Source of the DNA: Helicobacteraceae bacterium
GTDB lineage: Bacteria > Campylobacterota > Campylobacteria > Campylobacterales > Sulfurimonadaceae
Reading direction: 5' to 3'
DNA: 39,072 bases
Assembly: GCA_027023805.1 (NCBI GenBank)
Contig: JALVUF010000025.1
Span: forward strand, 1-39,072
The notes under the pieces were generated by a model. That model worked only from the letters and a program-made list of their open reading frames with translations, was not told the DNA's origin and did not search any database. A program made the position numbers and the translations under genes. Positions 23,622 through 34,573 of the stretch are shown in pieces (position 1 is the stretch's first letter; the number at the start of each line of letters is the position of its first letter).

Positions 23622-24689
23622 ATGAAAATTGTTATAGGCAAATCAATTTTAGAAAATATACTTACATCTTCACAACCATTTTTGGAAAAAAAAGATACTT
23701 CTCAAATAACATCCCATGTTTACTTAAAAGCAAAAAACAATATATTAACAATAAAAGCTACTGATTATGAGATAGGTTTAAAAACAACTACAGATGAAGT
23801 TAAAATAACACATGAAGGTGAAATAACAGCCAATGGTAAAAAAATTTTAGATATTATCAGAATATTAAAAGATGCCGATATTGTTTTAGAGCACAAAAAT
23901 AATCAATTTCACATAACTCAAGCTCATTCAAGTTTTAAACTACCTATTTTTTCATCAAATGAATTTCCAAAATTTCCAGTTTTAGAAGAAGAATCAAAAA
24001 TATCTATTGATTCATACACTTTAATTCACTCCTTAAAACAGATAAGCTCCACAATAGATACAAATAATCCTAAATTTGAATTAAACGGAGCATTAATAGA
24101 TATAAAAGAAAATAATATAAATTTCGTATCAACAGATACTAGAAGACTTGCAATAATTCAATTTAAAAATGAATCAAAAAAAGAATTATCAATCATAATA
24201 CCAAAAAAAGCAATTCTTGAAATTCAAAAACTTTTTTTTGATAATATTGAAATATATTATGATAAAACATATCTTGTAATTCATTCAAAACAATATCTGT
24301 TTTTTACAAAACTAATAAATGGACAATTCCCACAATATGACAGAATAATACCAAAAGAAGTACAATATAATATCTTGCTTCCAAAAACTATAATGATTGA
24401 AGCTATAAAACAAATAACTACAATTTCAAATGATATGAAAATAATTTTTTATAAAGATAGAATTATTTTTGAAAATTTAAGCAATGACAATATAGAAGCA
24501 AAAACAGAGATATTACATGTAACAGAGTTTGACGAACCTTTTACTATAGCAGTAAATAGTAGATATATACTTGATTTTTTAAATAATATTGATTTAAAAG
24601 AATTTACAATAGGACTAAACCAATCAAATCTACCTTTTATATTACAAAGTGGAAATTTTAAAACGATTATAATGCCTATTGTCATTTAA
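23622..24689 (+). CDS. dnaN: DNA polymerase III sliding clamp, beta subunit
   Basis: DnaN dimerises into a ring that tethers the polymerase and repair partners to DNA. The 355-residue protein shows the three-fold repeated clamp domain plan. Typical stretches are VYLKAKNNILTIKATDYEIGL in domain 1, NPKFELNGALIDIKENNINFVSTDTRRLAI in domain 2 and the terminal FKTIIMPIVI (the family ends in a hydrophobic P-I/V tail at the partner pocket). ATG 23622 has AGGAG 5 bases upstream. Its promoter region overlaps the predicted unwinding element. TTACATGTAA occurs at 24513 within a Leu-His-Val triplet. Confidence 0.97.
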   Translation: MKIVIGKSILENILTSSQPFLEKKDTSQITSHVYLKAKNNILTIKATDYEIGLKTTTDEVKITHEGEITANGKKILDIIRILKDADIVLEHKNNQFHITQAHSSFKLPIFSSNEFPKFPVLEEESKISIDSYTLIHSLKQISSTIDTNNPKFELNGALIDIKENNINFVSTDTRRLAIIQFKNESKKELSIIIPKKAILEIQKLFFDNIEIYYDKTYLVIHSKQYLFFTKLINGQFPQYDRIIPKEVQYNILLPKTIMIEAIKQITTISNDMKIIFYKDRIIFENLSNDNIEAKTEILHVTEFDEPFTIAVNSRYILDFLNNIDLKEFTIGLNQSNLPFILQSGNFKTIIMPIVI

Positions 24690-24716
24690 ATCTTTTTCTT
24701 ATCTTATTTTAGATAA

Positions 24717-27068
<2,352 letters not shown>

Positions 27069-28451
27069 ATGTTATACCCGCAGAAAAAGGAGAGAGAAAA
27101 CAGATTTAAATTGGCTCTAAGGATGGGTCTTCCCATCTTTATTTTAGGTATATTGCTTACTTTTATAAACAGTTCACACTTGACATCCTCTTTTTATATC
27201 AGTTCAATTTTTCTTCTTGGTTTAATGATATATTTTTTCTTATATATGATTTATACAGGTTTTGATGAAAGAACAACAGATTTGGTAACGCACACATTCA
27301 CAAGAGAATATATATATAAATTATTAAAAAAAGAGATTATAAAAAGAGACTACTCTATTATTTTAATTTCAATAGATAATTTAAATACCATAAATACAAG
27401 ATATGGTTTAAAAAATGGAGATTTAGTTCTTTATGAAACTATCTTAAAAATAGATAATATATTATCTTCTAAAAAGATTAAAAATTATCCGATAGGTCAT
27501 CTAAAAGGGGGTGATTTTTTAATAGGATTAGATGGCAAACAAAAAAACTATAATAAAATATTTGAAATAGTATCTGTAAAATTATCAGATTTCAAAGTTA
27601 AAGATATAGAGGTAAAAGTAAATATTTCTATTTTAGACAATAAATTTTCAAAAAATATTGATTATATTATTGATAGACTTTTTCAGCTACAAAAATTAAA
27701 CAAGTCATCAAAAGATATTGTTAAAAATAATGATATAATAGATCAAGAAGATTTGGAAAAGTCAATTATAGAATCTGTTAAGAGAAATGATTTTTTAATA
27801 TTTTCGCAGGCTGTATTTAATAAACAAAATGAAGTAGTTATGTATGATTTATCTATTAGATTAAAAATAGATAACAAAACAATATTCCAAAAAACATATA
27901 TGTCTGTAATTAACAGACTAAATTTATCATATGAATATGATACGACGCTATTAAGTCAGATTGCTTTAAAATTATCAAATAACAGTAGCAAATATTGTTT
28001 TAATATATCTCCTACCACGCTTAGAGATTCGCGTTTTATACCATTTTTTAAAAATATATTTTTAACATATCCAAATATTAAAAAGAGAATTATATTGCTC
28101 ATATATGAGATTGATTTTTATACAAATGTTAAATATTTTAATAAGATTATTCAAAACATAAGAGCTATAGGGGCACTCGTAGTAATAGATAGATTATGTG
28201 AATATCACAGTAGTTTTTTGTATTTAAGAGAGATAGCTGTTGATATGGTTAGATTTGATTCAAAATATAGTAAAAAACTAAATCAATATAGTTATAAAGC
28301 TATATTAAAGGGTGTAAAACTAATTACTGATGAGTTAAATATTATTACATGGATTAAAATGATTGAAAATGAAGAGACTTTTAAACAGATAAAAGATATA
28401 AATATAGATATATTTCAAGGCAGATATTTAGAAGGTATGAAGGAAATATAA
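27069..28451 (+). CDS. Membrane protein with degenerate GGDEF and EAL domains
   Basis: Two transmembrane segments (about residues 14-34 and 41-62) precede a GGDEF-like domain (about 68-205) and an EAL-like domain (about 225-460). The cyclase signature has decayed to GGDFL at 147-151. The EAL triad is YDL at 259-261, and the usual DDFGTG is DRLCEYHSS at 374-382, while the closing IFQGRYLEG (family QGYxxG) survives. Both catalytic sites look dead, so a c-di-GMP-binding or protein-interaction role is more likely than synthesis or breakdown (inference). The ATG abuts the gyrB stop and queF begins one base after its stop, so it is made with gyrase and the queuosine enzyme. Confidence 0.8.
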   Translation: MLYPQKKERENRFKLALRMGLPIFILGILLTFINSSHLTSSFYISSIFLLGLMIYFFLYMIYTGFDERTTDLVTHTFTREYIYKLLKKEIIKRDYSIILISIDNLNTINTRYGLKNGDLVLYETILKIDNILSSKKIKNYPIGHLKGGDFLIGLDGKQKNYNKIFEIVSVKLSDFKVKDIEVKVNISILDNKFSKNIDYIIDRLFQLQKLNKSSKDIVKNNDIIDQEDLEKSIIESVKRNDFLIFSQAVFNKQNEVVMYDLSIRLKIDNKTIFQKTYMSVINRLNLSYEYDTTLLSQIALKLSNNSSKYCFNISPTTLRDSRFIPFFKNIFLTYPNIKKRIILLIYEIDFYTNVKYFNKIIQNIRAIGALVVIDRLCEYHSSFLYLREIAVDMVRFDSKYSKKLNQYSYKAILKGVKLITDELNIITWIKMIENEETFKQIKDINIDIFQGRYLEGMKEI

Positions 28452-28452
28452 G

Positions 28453-28833
28453 ATGAAATACGGTGAAAAAATAATTAAAGAATTTGATATAGAAAAAGAT
28501 ATGGAAATATGGCCAAATGAAAATAATAAAGATTATATTATTAAGTTAACATTACCTGAATTTAGCTGTTTATGCCCTAGAAGTGGATATCCGGATTTTG
28601 CAACTATATATATTGAATATTGTCCAGATAAATGGGTGGTTGAATTAAAAGCTATTAAACTGTATATCAATTCATTTAGAGATAGACACATCTCTCATGA
28701 AAACAGTGCAAATGAGATTTATGATGTTTTGCAGGCAAAATTACAACCAAAGTATCTGAAATTAACCGCAGATTTTAATCCAAGAGGTAATGTTCATACC
28801 ATTATAGAGATAGATAGTTCTTTAACCATTTAA
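28453..28833 (+). CDS. queF: 7-cyano-7-deazaguanine (preQ0) reductase QueF
   Basis: QueF reduces the nitrile of preQ0 to the amine of preQ1 with NADPH, a step of queuosine tRNA modification. The 126-residue protein is the single-domain (type I) form. The nucleophilic cysteine is C41 in [11 protein letters not shown], the acid partner is D48, and the substrate/NADPH-site motif [20 protein letters not shown] is at 64-83. It is the last gene of the gyrB transcript, one base after the degenerate GGDEF-EAL gene. Its final 32 bases overlap the convergent CCA-family gene. Confidence 0.95.
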   Translation: MKYGEKIIKEFDIEKDMEIWPNENNKDYIIKLTLPEFSCLCPRSGYPDFATIYIEYCPDKWVVELKAIKLYINSFRDRHISHENSANEIYDVLQAKLQPKYLKLTADFNPRGNVHTIIEIDSSLTI

Positions 28834-30031
28834 TAGCGCCAGGTTTTGAAAAAAACAGTTCCCTTAATTGGGCATCATAAGCTTTATTTAAAATAACAGA
28901 AAATTCTTTAGATGGTTTTAGCCCAAGATTTATAAGATCTTTACCGCTTATTACAGGTTCTGGTTTTTTTGTAAGTACATCTAATTTTAAAGCCGTTGTT
29001 TTGATAGATTTGTATTCAACTTCTCTAGCCTTATTTATCAATAAAAGATGTTTAATGTTAACTGTGGTGCTTAATTTATAGATCTTATAATTTGTAATTC
29101 TTGACGAAGTAATATTTTTTAAGCTACTTTTGTGTAGAAAAAGGTTTTGTACCTCTTTTTTTATATATCCATCATTTGTGATTTTATCTAAAAATGTATT
29201 GGTTTCATATAATGATGGAAAATCAAAAACTATCACACAGAGCATCAATATAATATCTGTTTTTTTATCACCGGTTTTTAGTTTTACCATATTATCAAGA
29301 TATAAAAAGTTATTTTTCACATGTAAAAGCTCAGGAAAATAGATATTAAGATGCATCTGGGTAAATAGTTTAAAACCTGTTGACGGATTTTTGCTAAGCA
29401 GTAAAAGTTTTTGTAACTCCCCAGATATACGCTCTTTAGCAAGTTCATCTATATAGTGTTCATCTGCTAAAAACTTGCATTTTTGAAGTAAAGTATCTGT
29501 ACATGTAAGATTAAATCTTGCACAAAAAACTATAGCTCTAAACACTCTAAGAGGATCTTCTATGAACGAGTGTTCATTAATATAATTTAGTGTTTTATTT
29601 TTTAAATCTAAAATACCATTATATGGATCTAAAATTTTATCTGTTTTTGTATCGTATCCTATACTATTTATCGTAAAATCTCTTCTTTTTGCAGCTTGCT
29701 TATAATTAAAATTATCTATAAATGATACTTTAAAACCTTTATGACCGGATGATATCTTTTTTTCAACTCTAGCCAATGCAATATCAAGCATATATCCTTT
29801 TATATTTATTTTAAAAACTCCAAAACTTTTACCGACAAGATTTGCAAAACCAAATTTTTGAACTATTTTTTGCAGTATATCCGGATTTTTTATATTAAAG
29901 ACTTCTATATCTATATCGTTTGATTTTATGCCAAGTACGGCATCTCTTATAAATCCTCCGACAATAACAGCCACACCATATTTGTTAATTTCATCTAGTA
30001 TCGGTTTAATGGCATCTGGTATTTTTATCAT
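28802..30031 (-). CDS. cca: CCA tRNA nucleotidyltransferase / poly(A) polymerase family protein
   Basis: This class II nucleotidyltransferase should add or repair the 3' CCA of tRNAs. The head domain has [11 protein letters not shown] (about residues 23-33) and the metal-binding DIDIEVF (39-45). The neck has [12 protein letters not shown], the nucleotide-selecting motif, and [15 protein letters not shown]. The 409-residue length suits bacterial CCA-adding enzymes. CCA-adding, A-adding and poly(A) polymerase activities cannot be separated safely by eye. ATG 30031 overlaps the end of the histidine kinase gene by 4 bases, so it is the third gene of a response regulator-kinase-cca operon. The tail overlaps queF by 32 bases. 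Confidence 0.88.
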   Translation of the reverse strand: MIKIPDAIKPILDEINKYGVAVIVGGFIRDAVLGIKSNDIDIEVFNIKNPDILQKIVQKFGFANLVGKSFGVFKINIKGYMLDIALARVEKKISSGHKGFKVSFIDNFNYKQAAKRRDFTINSIGYDTKTDKILDPYNGILDLKNKTLNYINEHSFIEDPLRVFRAIVFCARFNLTCTDTLLQKCKFLADEHYIDELAKERISGELQKLLLLSKNPSTGFKLFTQMHLNIYFPELLHVKNNFLYLDNMVKLKTGDKKTDIILMLCVIVFDFPSLYETNTFLDKITNDGYIKKEVQNLFLHKSSLKNITSSRITNYKIYKLSTTVNIKHLLLINKAREVEYKSIKTTALKLDVLTKKPEPVISGKDLINLGLKPSKEFSVILNKAYDAQLRELFFSKPGAIKWLKNYLSL

Positions 30032-31419
30032 GCAACAATCGAACTTATATCAAAACCAAAGGATGAGCCAATATTTGGTTTACTTGTTATGATGAGCTTT
30101 AGATTGTTTAATCTTAAGATATATGTAACAATAGCTAGTCCCAGACCCATAGAATTATCCCAATTATTTGTTCTTACTCTGTAAAATTTTGTAGTAATTT
30201 TATCTATTTGATCTTTATTAAAACCTATACCATGGTCATTAACTGATAAAAAATTATTTTTTAGTGATATTTCAACGTCATCTTCTGAATATTTAAGTGC
30301 ATTATCGACAAGATTTGTTATAACTAACTCTAGCATGGTTTTATCAGACAAAATATTACACGTTTGTATATTTAATATAACATTTCTATTTTTATATTTT
30401 ACTTCAAGAGCATTTTTAACATCATGGCATATATCTGCAATATTAAAAACTACGGGAGAAATGGTAAAATTATTGTTTTCAAGCTTGATAGATAGAGTCA
30501 GTCTGTCTATCATATTTGAGATTTTTTGTGCATTTGAGAGTATCTTATCTAAAAATCTGTTGCGTATATTTATATTTATATTTTCATCTTCACGTATCGT
30601 TTGAGTATATCCGACAATTGCTGCTATTGGATTTTTAAATTCATGTGATATGGCTGAGAGTATATCATTTCTTTGTTTATTGATAAGCCTTAACTTAGCA
30701 TTATATTTGTTTTTTTTCTTTTCTCTACTTGCGAGTTTTTTTACTAGATTTTTAAGCAGCAGTGATATATATAAAAATTCGTTAAAATATTTTGTTTTTA
30801 TAACTGATTTATACTCTTTATCTGCTATTTTACTTAGATAATCTGTGATTTGATCTATATCATATTTTACCTTTTTACTCATTTTGTATGTTACAATTAA
30901 ACCAATAACTGCAAAAAGCAAAAATATAGATATTATCTTAGTATATAAAATAAAAAATTCATGATAAAAAACAGTTAAATTTTTCGCAATTCTTAGATAA
31001 AGATATTTATGTTTGTATTTTATATATTTTGCAAGATATAAAAATTTTTTATTTATTGTTTTTGAATTATGTATAGACAGCCCATACCCAATTTTTTTCG
31101 CCCATAAAAGCTCCGGTCTGTTTTTATAGTTTGATATTTTTATTTTATTAAAGTTGCTCTCAGCCAATATTGTGCCGTTTGAGCTTATAATTGTAACTCT
31201 ATCATTAGTTATTTTTTTAATATTATTTACAAATTTATTAAAATTTTTTGTATGAGTGAGCAGTTTGGCAGATAATGCAACTGATAATTTTAACTCATCT
31301 TTCATCTGATCTAAAAATATTGTCTGAAGTGTAAAATATCCGATAGTTGATATGGTTAAAAAAGTCGATAAATAGATAATTAAAAAATTATATAAAAAAA
31401 AGTTATGTAATTTATGCAT
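30028..31419 (-). CDS. Membrane sensor histidine kinase
   Basis: This is the sensor of a two-component system with the regulator at 31431-32105, which ends 11 bases upstream. The 463-residue protein has transmembrane helices at about 10-33 and 157-178 that enclose a periplasmic domain of about 120 residues. A linker follows, then the dimerisation/phosphorylation box AISHEFKNPIAAIVGY with H259. The ATPase core has the N box VITNLVDNALKYS, the G1 box VNDHGIGF and the G2-like GLGLAIVTYI. The signal is unknown: the periplasmic domain is Lys/Tyr-rich and shows no family I recognise. It is co-transcribed with the cca gene, to which it may be related only by position. Confidence 0.93.
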   Translation of the reverse strand: MHKLHNFFLYNFLIIYLSTFLTISTIGYFTLQTIFLDQMKDELKLSVALSAKLLTHTKNFNKFVNNIKKITNDRVTIISSNGTILAESNFNKIKISNYKNRPELLWAKKIGYGLSIHNSKTINKKFLYLAKYIKYKHKYLYLRIAKNLTVFYHEFFILYTKIISIFLLFAVIGLIVTYKMSKKVKYDIDQITDYLSKIADKEYKSVIKTKYFNEFLYISLLLKNLVKKLASREKKKNKYNAKLRLINKQRNDILSAISHEFKNPIAAIVGYTQTIREDENININIRNRFLDKILSNAQKISNMIDRLTLSIKLENNNFTISPVVFNIADICHDVKNALEVKYKNRNVILNIQTCNILSDKTMLELVITNLVDNALKYSEDDVEISLKNNFLSVNDHGIGFNKDQIDKITTKFYRVRTNNWDNSMGLGLAIVTYILRLNNLKLIITSKPNIGSSFGFDISSIVA

Positions 31420-31430
31420 TTAACATCTCT

Positions 31431-32105
31431 TCATCGTAAGGTATATCCAACACCGCGTACACTTTTAATATAATTTTTAGATTTTGTCGGATCTATCTTT
31501 TCTTTTAAACGGTTTATAGCCACATTTACAGTTTTATCCTGATAAATATCATCTAATCCCCATACTTTTTGTAATAAAAATTCTCTGCTTAAAACATTAT
31601 GTTGATTTTGTATAAATGTCAGCAAGAGATTAAATTCCAACTTTGTAAGCTCTACATCCATATTTTCCACTTTTACCGTATATCCACCCGGATCAAGTTG
31701 TATATCTTTATATTTTATAAGATTATTTTCGCTTAAGTGCTTAGTCCGTTTTAATATAGCTTTTATACGGTAAATTACCTCTTTTATATTAAATGGTTTT
31801 GTTATATAATCATCACCCCCGCGTAAAAACCCCTCTTCTATCTGTTCGTCGCTGTTTTTTGCGCTTAGATAGATCACAGGTATATCTAGGCCATTTTTTC
31901 TAAGTGTAGATATAAATTCACTTCCTTCGACACCGGGTAAGTTTCTGTCCATAATAATAATATCTACATCTTCTTCATCTAAGAGTTTTTTGACATTTTT
32001 TGTATTTAAGAATCCTATTACTTCAAAGCCTTCTTTTGTTAAAGAGTATTCAAGTAGTTCTAAAATATCGGCATCATCTTCAACTATGACAATTAACGCT
32101 TTCAT
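31431..32105 (-). CDS. OmpR/PhoB-type response regulator
   Basis: This is a DNA-binding regulator. The receiver domain (1-115) has the acidic pair E9-D10-D11, phospho-acceptor D53 in IIIMDRNLPG, S81 and K103 in YITKPF. The C-terminal winged helix (about 130-224) includes LTKLEFNLLLTFIQN and the recognition region TVNVAINRLKEKI and VRGVGYTLR. I start at ATG 32105, with AGGTG 6 bases upstream; the in-frame GTG at 32114 lies inside that spacing. The length is then 225 residues. It opens the regulator-kinase-cca operon and is divergent from typA across 119 bases. The target genes are not evident. Confidence 0.93.
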   Translation of the reverse strand: MKALIVIVEDDADILELLEYSLTKEGFEVIGFLNTKNVKKLLDEEDVDIIIMDRNLPGVEGSEFISTLRKNGLDIPVIYLSAKNSDEQIEEGFLRGGDDYITKPFNIKEVIYRIKAILKRTKHLSENNLIKYKDIQLDPGGYTVKVENMDVELTKLEFNLLLTFIQNQHNVLSREFLLQKVWGLDDIYQDKTVNVAINRLKEKIDPTKSKNYIKSVRGVGYTLR

Positions 32106-32166
32106 AAAAAACACCTATTTTTATATGATGATAGCAAAAAAGAGATAAATCAAAGCATATTTTTGA

Positions 32167-32172
32167 TATAAT
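32167..32172 (+). promoter_or_regulatory. -10 element of typA
   Basis: A perfect TATAAT (extended as TTGATATAAT) would place the typA transcription start near 32179, giving a 46-base leader that includes the hairpin at 32186-32206. Confidence 0.6.
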
Positions 32173-32185
32173 CGCGAAAATTTAT

Positions 32186-32206
32186 CTCCGTAGCACAAAT
32201 ACGGAG
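32186..32206 (+). promoter_or_regulatory. Hairpin in the typA leader
   Basis: CTCCGTA (32186-32192) pairs perfectly with TACGGAG (32200-32206) around a 7-base loop. The 3' arm ends 8 bases before the AGGA ribosome-binding site (32215-32218) of the TTG-start typA gene. It could tune translation; no poly-T follows, so it is not a terminator. Confidence 0.45.
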
Positions 32207-32224
32207 TATTACATAGGAAACAAC

Positions 32225-34033
32225 TTGCAAAAAATTAGAAATATAGCCGTAATAGCACACGTTGATCATGGTAAAACAACATTAGTTGACGGTTTGCTTG
32301 AACAATCAGGAACGTTTGGTTCTCACGAACAACATGAAGAAAGAGCCATGGATAGCAATGCGTTAGAAAAAGAAAGAGGTATTACAATTCTTTCTAAAAA
32401 TACTGCAATTCGCTATAAAGATTATAAAATAAATATCATCGACACTCCGGGTCACGCCGATTTTGGCGGAGAGGTTGAGCGCGTTTTAAAAATGGTTGAC
32501 GGTGTTTTGGTTTTAGTTGATGCCTATGAAGGTGTTATGCCACAAACAAAATTTGTTGTTAAGAAGATGCTGGCTCTTGGAAAAAAACCGATTGTAGTTA
32601 TTAATAAAATCGATAAACCGTCAGCTGATCCTGAGCGTGTGGTTGATGAGATGTTCGATCTTTTTGCAGCTATGGACGCAACAGAAGAGCAGCTTGATTT
32701 TCCTGTTATTTATACAGCGGCACGTGACGGCGTGGCTAAACTTGATATGGAAGATGAAGATGGAAATTTTAAGTGTATATTTGAAACAATTTTAAATGAG
32801 ATACCAGAACCTGAGGGCGATAAAGAAAATCCTGTTCAAGCACAGGTTTTTACACTGGATTATGATAATTATGTCGGGAAAATCGGTATTTCTCGCATCT
32901 TTAACGGAACTATTAAAAAGGGAAGTAATATCGCTTTGGCAAAAGCCAATGGTGAGATAGTAAAAGGGCGTATCACTAAACTTATTGGTTTTCTTGGTTT
33001 AAATAGAATGGAAATTGAAGAGGCGGAAGCCGGTGATATCGTTGCATTTGCAGGGATGGAAACCGTTGATGTAGGTGACAGTATTTGCGATCCTGTAAAT
33101 CCTATACCTTTAGATCCTATGCATATAGAAGAGCCTACTTTAAGTGTTGTATTTTCTGTAAATGATTCACCCCTTGCAGGGCAAGAGGGTAAACACGTTA
33201 CATCAAATAAGATAAAAGACCGACTAGAGTCTGAGATGCAAACCAATGTCGCTATGAATTTTGAAACTGTAGGAGAGGGTAAATTTAAAGTCTCAGGTCG
33301 TGGAGAGCTACAGATAACGATTTTAGCTGAAAATATGCGTCGTGAAGGTTTTGAGTTTGGAATATCTCGTCCTGAGGTTATCATTAAAGAGATAGAGGGT
33401 GTTAAGTGTGAGCCGTTTGAACACCTTGTTATTGATGTGCCTGAAGAGTTTAGTGGAAGCGTAATTGAGCGTCTTGGCAAGAGAAAAGCGGAGATGAAAT
33501 CAATGTTGCCTATGGGCGAAGGATTTCAGCGTATAGAGTTTGAAGTACCGGCACGTTCACTTATAGGTTTTCGTGGACAATTTCTAACCGATACAAAAGG
33601 TGAGGGAATTATGAATCACTCATTTTTAGAATTTCGTCCATATAGCGGAGGTGTTGAGTCACGGACATACGGTGCTCTTATTTCTATGGAGACAGGTGTT
33701 ACGCTGGCATACTCTTTATTTAATCTACAAGATAGAGGCGTACTTTTTATCGGACCGCAGACAAAAGTTTATGAGGGTATGATAGTTGGCGAACATGCGC
33801 GCTCAAATGATTTGAGTGTAAATCCTATAAAAGGAAAACAACAATCAAACGTACGTTCAAGCGGTGCTGATGAATCTATTAAGCTTGTTCCACCGCGAGA
33901 TATGAGTTTAGAGCGTGCGCTAGAATGGATAGAGGACGATGAACTGCTAGAGGTTACACCACAAAGCATTCGTATTAGAAAACGATATTTAACTGAAAAT
34001 GAACGCAAAAGATATTCACGCAAAAATAAGTAG
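32225..34033 (+). CDS. typA: Ribosome-associated GTPase TypA/BipA
   Basis: TypA is an EF-G-like translational GTPase that aids 50S assembly and growth under cold and stress. The 602-residue protein has the full set of G motifs: AHVDHGKTT at 11-19, [11 protein letters not shown] near 76-86 and NKIDKPSA near 131-138. The C-terminal TypA domain follows, with [24 protein letters not shown]. It starts at TTG 32225 with AGGA 7 bases upstream; TTG gives the standard N-terminus ([18 protein letters not shown]). The leader carries a strong hairpin. The gene is followed by a 26-bp perfect palindrome. Confidence 0.97.
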   Translation: MQKIRNIAVIAHVDHGKTTLVDGLLEQSGTFGSHEQHEERAMDSNALEKERGITILSKNTAIRYKDYKINIIDTPGHADFGGEVERVLKMVDGVLVLVDAYEGVMPQTKFVVKKMLALGKKPIVVINKIDKPSADPERVVDEMFDLFAAMDATEEQLDFPVIYTAARDGVAKLDMEDEDGNFKCIFETILNEIPEPEGDKENPVQAQVFTLDYDNYVGKIGISRIFNGTIKKGSNIALAKANGEIVKGRITKLIGFLGLNRMEIEEAEAGDIVAFAGMETVDVGDSICDPVNPIPLDPMHIEEPTLSVVFSVNDSPLAGQEGKHVTSNKIKDRLESEMQTNVAMNFETVGEGKFKVSGRGELQITILAENMRREGFEFGISRPEVIIKEIEGVKCEPFEHLVIDVPEEFSGSVIERLGKRKAEMKSMLPMGEGFQRIEFEVPARSLIGFRGQFLTDTKGEGIMNHSFLEFRPYSGGVESRTYGALISMETGVTLAYSLFNLQDRGVLFIGPQTKVYEGMIVGEHARSNDLSVNPIKGKQQSNVRSSGADESIKLVPPRDMSLERALEWIEDDELLEVTPQSIRIRKRYLTENERKRYSRKNK

Positions 34034-34034
34034 A

Positions 34035-34060
34035 ATTAGCCTTTACATGTAAAGGCTAAT
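34035..34060. repeat. 26-bp perfect palindrome centred on TTACATGTAA
   Basis: Each 13-base arm reads ATTAGCCTTTACA on its own strand. The palindrome begins 2 bases after the typA stop and lies between typA and the convergent lipoprotein gene, so as RNA it would form a hairpin that could stop both transcripts, although no T-run follows. Its centre is the 10-mer TTACATGTAA that recurs through the window. Confidence 0.6.
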
Positions 34061-34090
34061 AGCTGTTTAAAGCTTTAATATTGATTTATA

Positions 34091-34528
34091 TCAATAAGGT
34101 TCTACACTACTAATTCGTCTGCCATATTTTTTAACTATTCTAACTCTTTCACCTACATAAAATTCTTGACCTTTAACAATAGTCACAACATCTGTGCCGT
34201 TTTTTGTAAGTTTGATTGTGAGTTCCTGAGCATTTGCTTTGCCTAGTTGATTTCCGGCGTATGCACCGCCAAGTCCGCCTGCTAGAGTTGCCAATGTTGT
34301 TCCGTTTCCTCTTCCTATCATTGAGCCCAAAACAGCACCGGTAATCGCTCCTATAAAAGTTCCGGCTCCATTATCTTTAATTATGACAGATCTGATTGCA
34401 ATAATTTTGCCCGTTTCAAACGTCATAATATAATTAGTCGCATTAGGACCAACTTCAATCGCGCCTCTTTGTGCGCATCCTGATAACACTATAGCCGCAG
34501 CAAATATGAATATCTTAAAAAACTTCAT
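34091..34528 (-). CDS. Glycine-zipper outer-membrane lipoprotein (SlyB/17-kDa antigen-like)
   Basis: The 145-residue protein has a lipoprotein signal with lipobox LSGC (cysteine at about residue 18). A Gly-zipper pair of helices lies at about 56-95 (GTFIGAITGAVLGSMIGRGNG and LAGGLGGAYAGNQLGKANA), and a short beta-rich C-terminal part follows. This is the SlyB/Pcp/17-kDa antigen pattern: envelope lipoproteins that stabilise the outer membrane. A strong AGGAGG precedes ATG 34528. It is a single gene, convergent with typA and just downstream of the WD40 gene on the same strand. The exact function is unknown. Confidence 0.85.
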   Translation of the reverse strand: MKFFKIFIFAAAIVLSGCAQRGAIEVGPNATNYIMTFETGKIIAIRSVIIKDNGAGTFIGAITGAVLGSMIGRGNGTTLATLAGGLGGAYAGNQLGKANAQELTIKLTKNGTDVVTIVKGQEFYVGERVRIVKKYGRRISSVEPY

Positions 34529-34573
34529 GTAAAACCTCCTTTTTTAAGTTAGTATATCATAAAAATTTTAATG

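Noticed and set aside
32869-33480. Minus-strand 203-residue open frame
   Set aside because: It is antisense to the conserved typA coding sequence and shows no domain.
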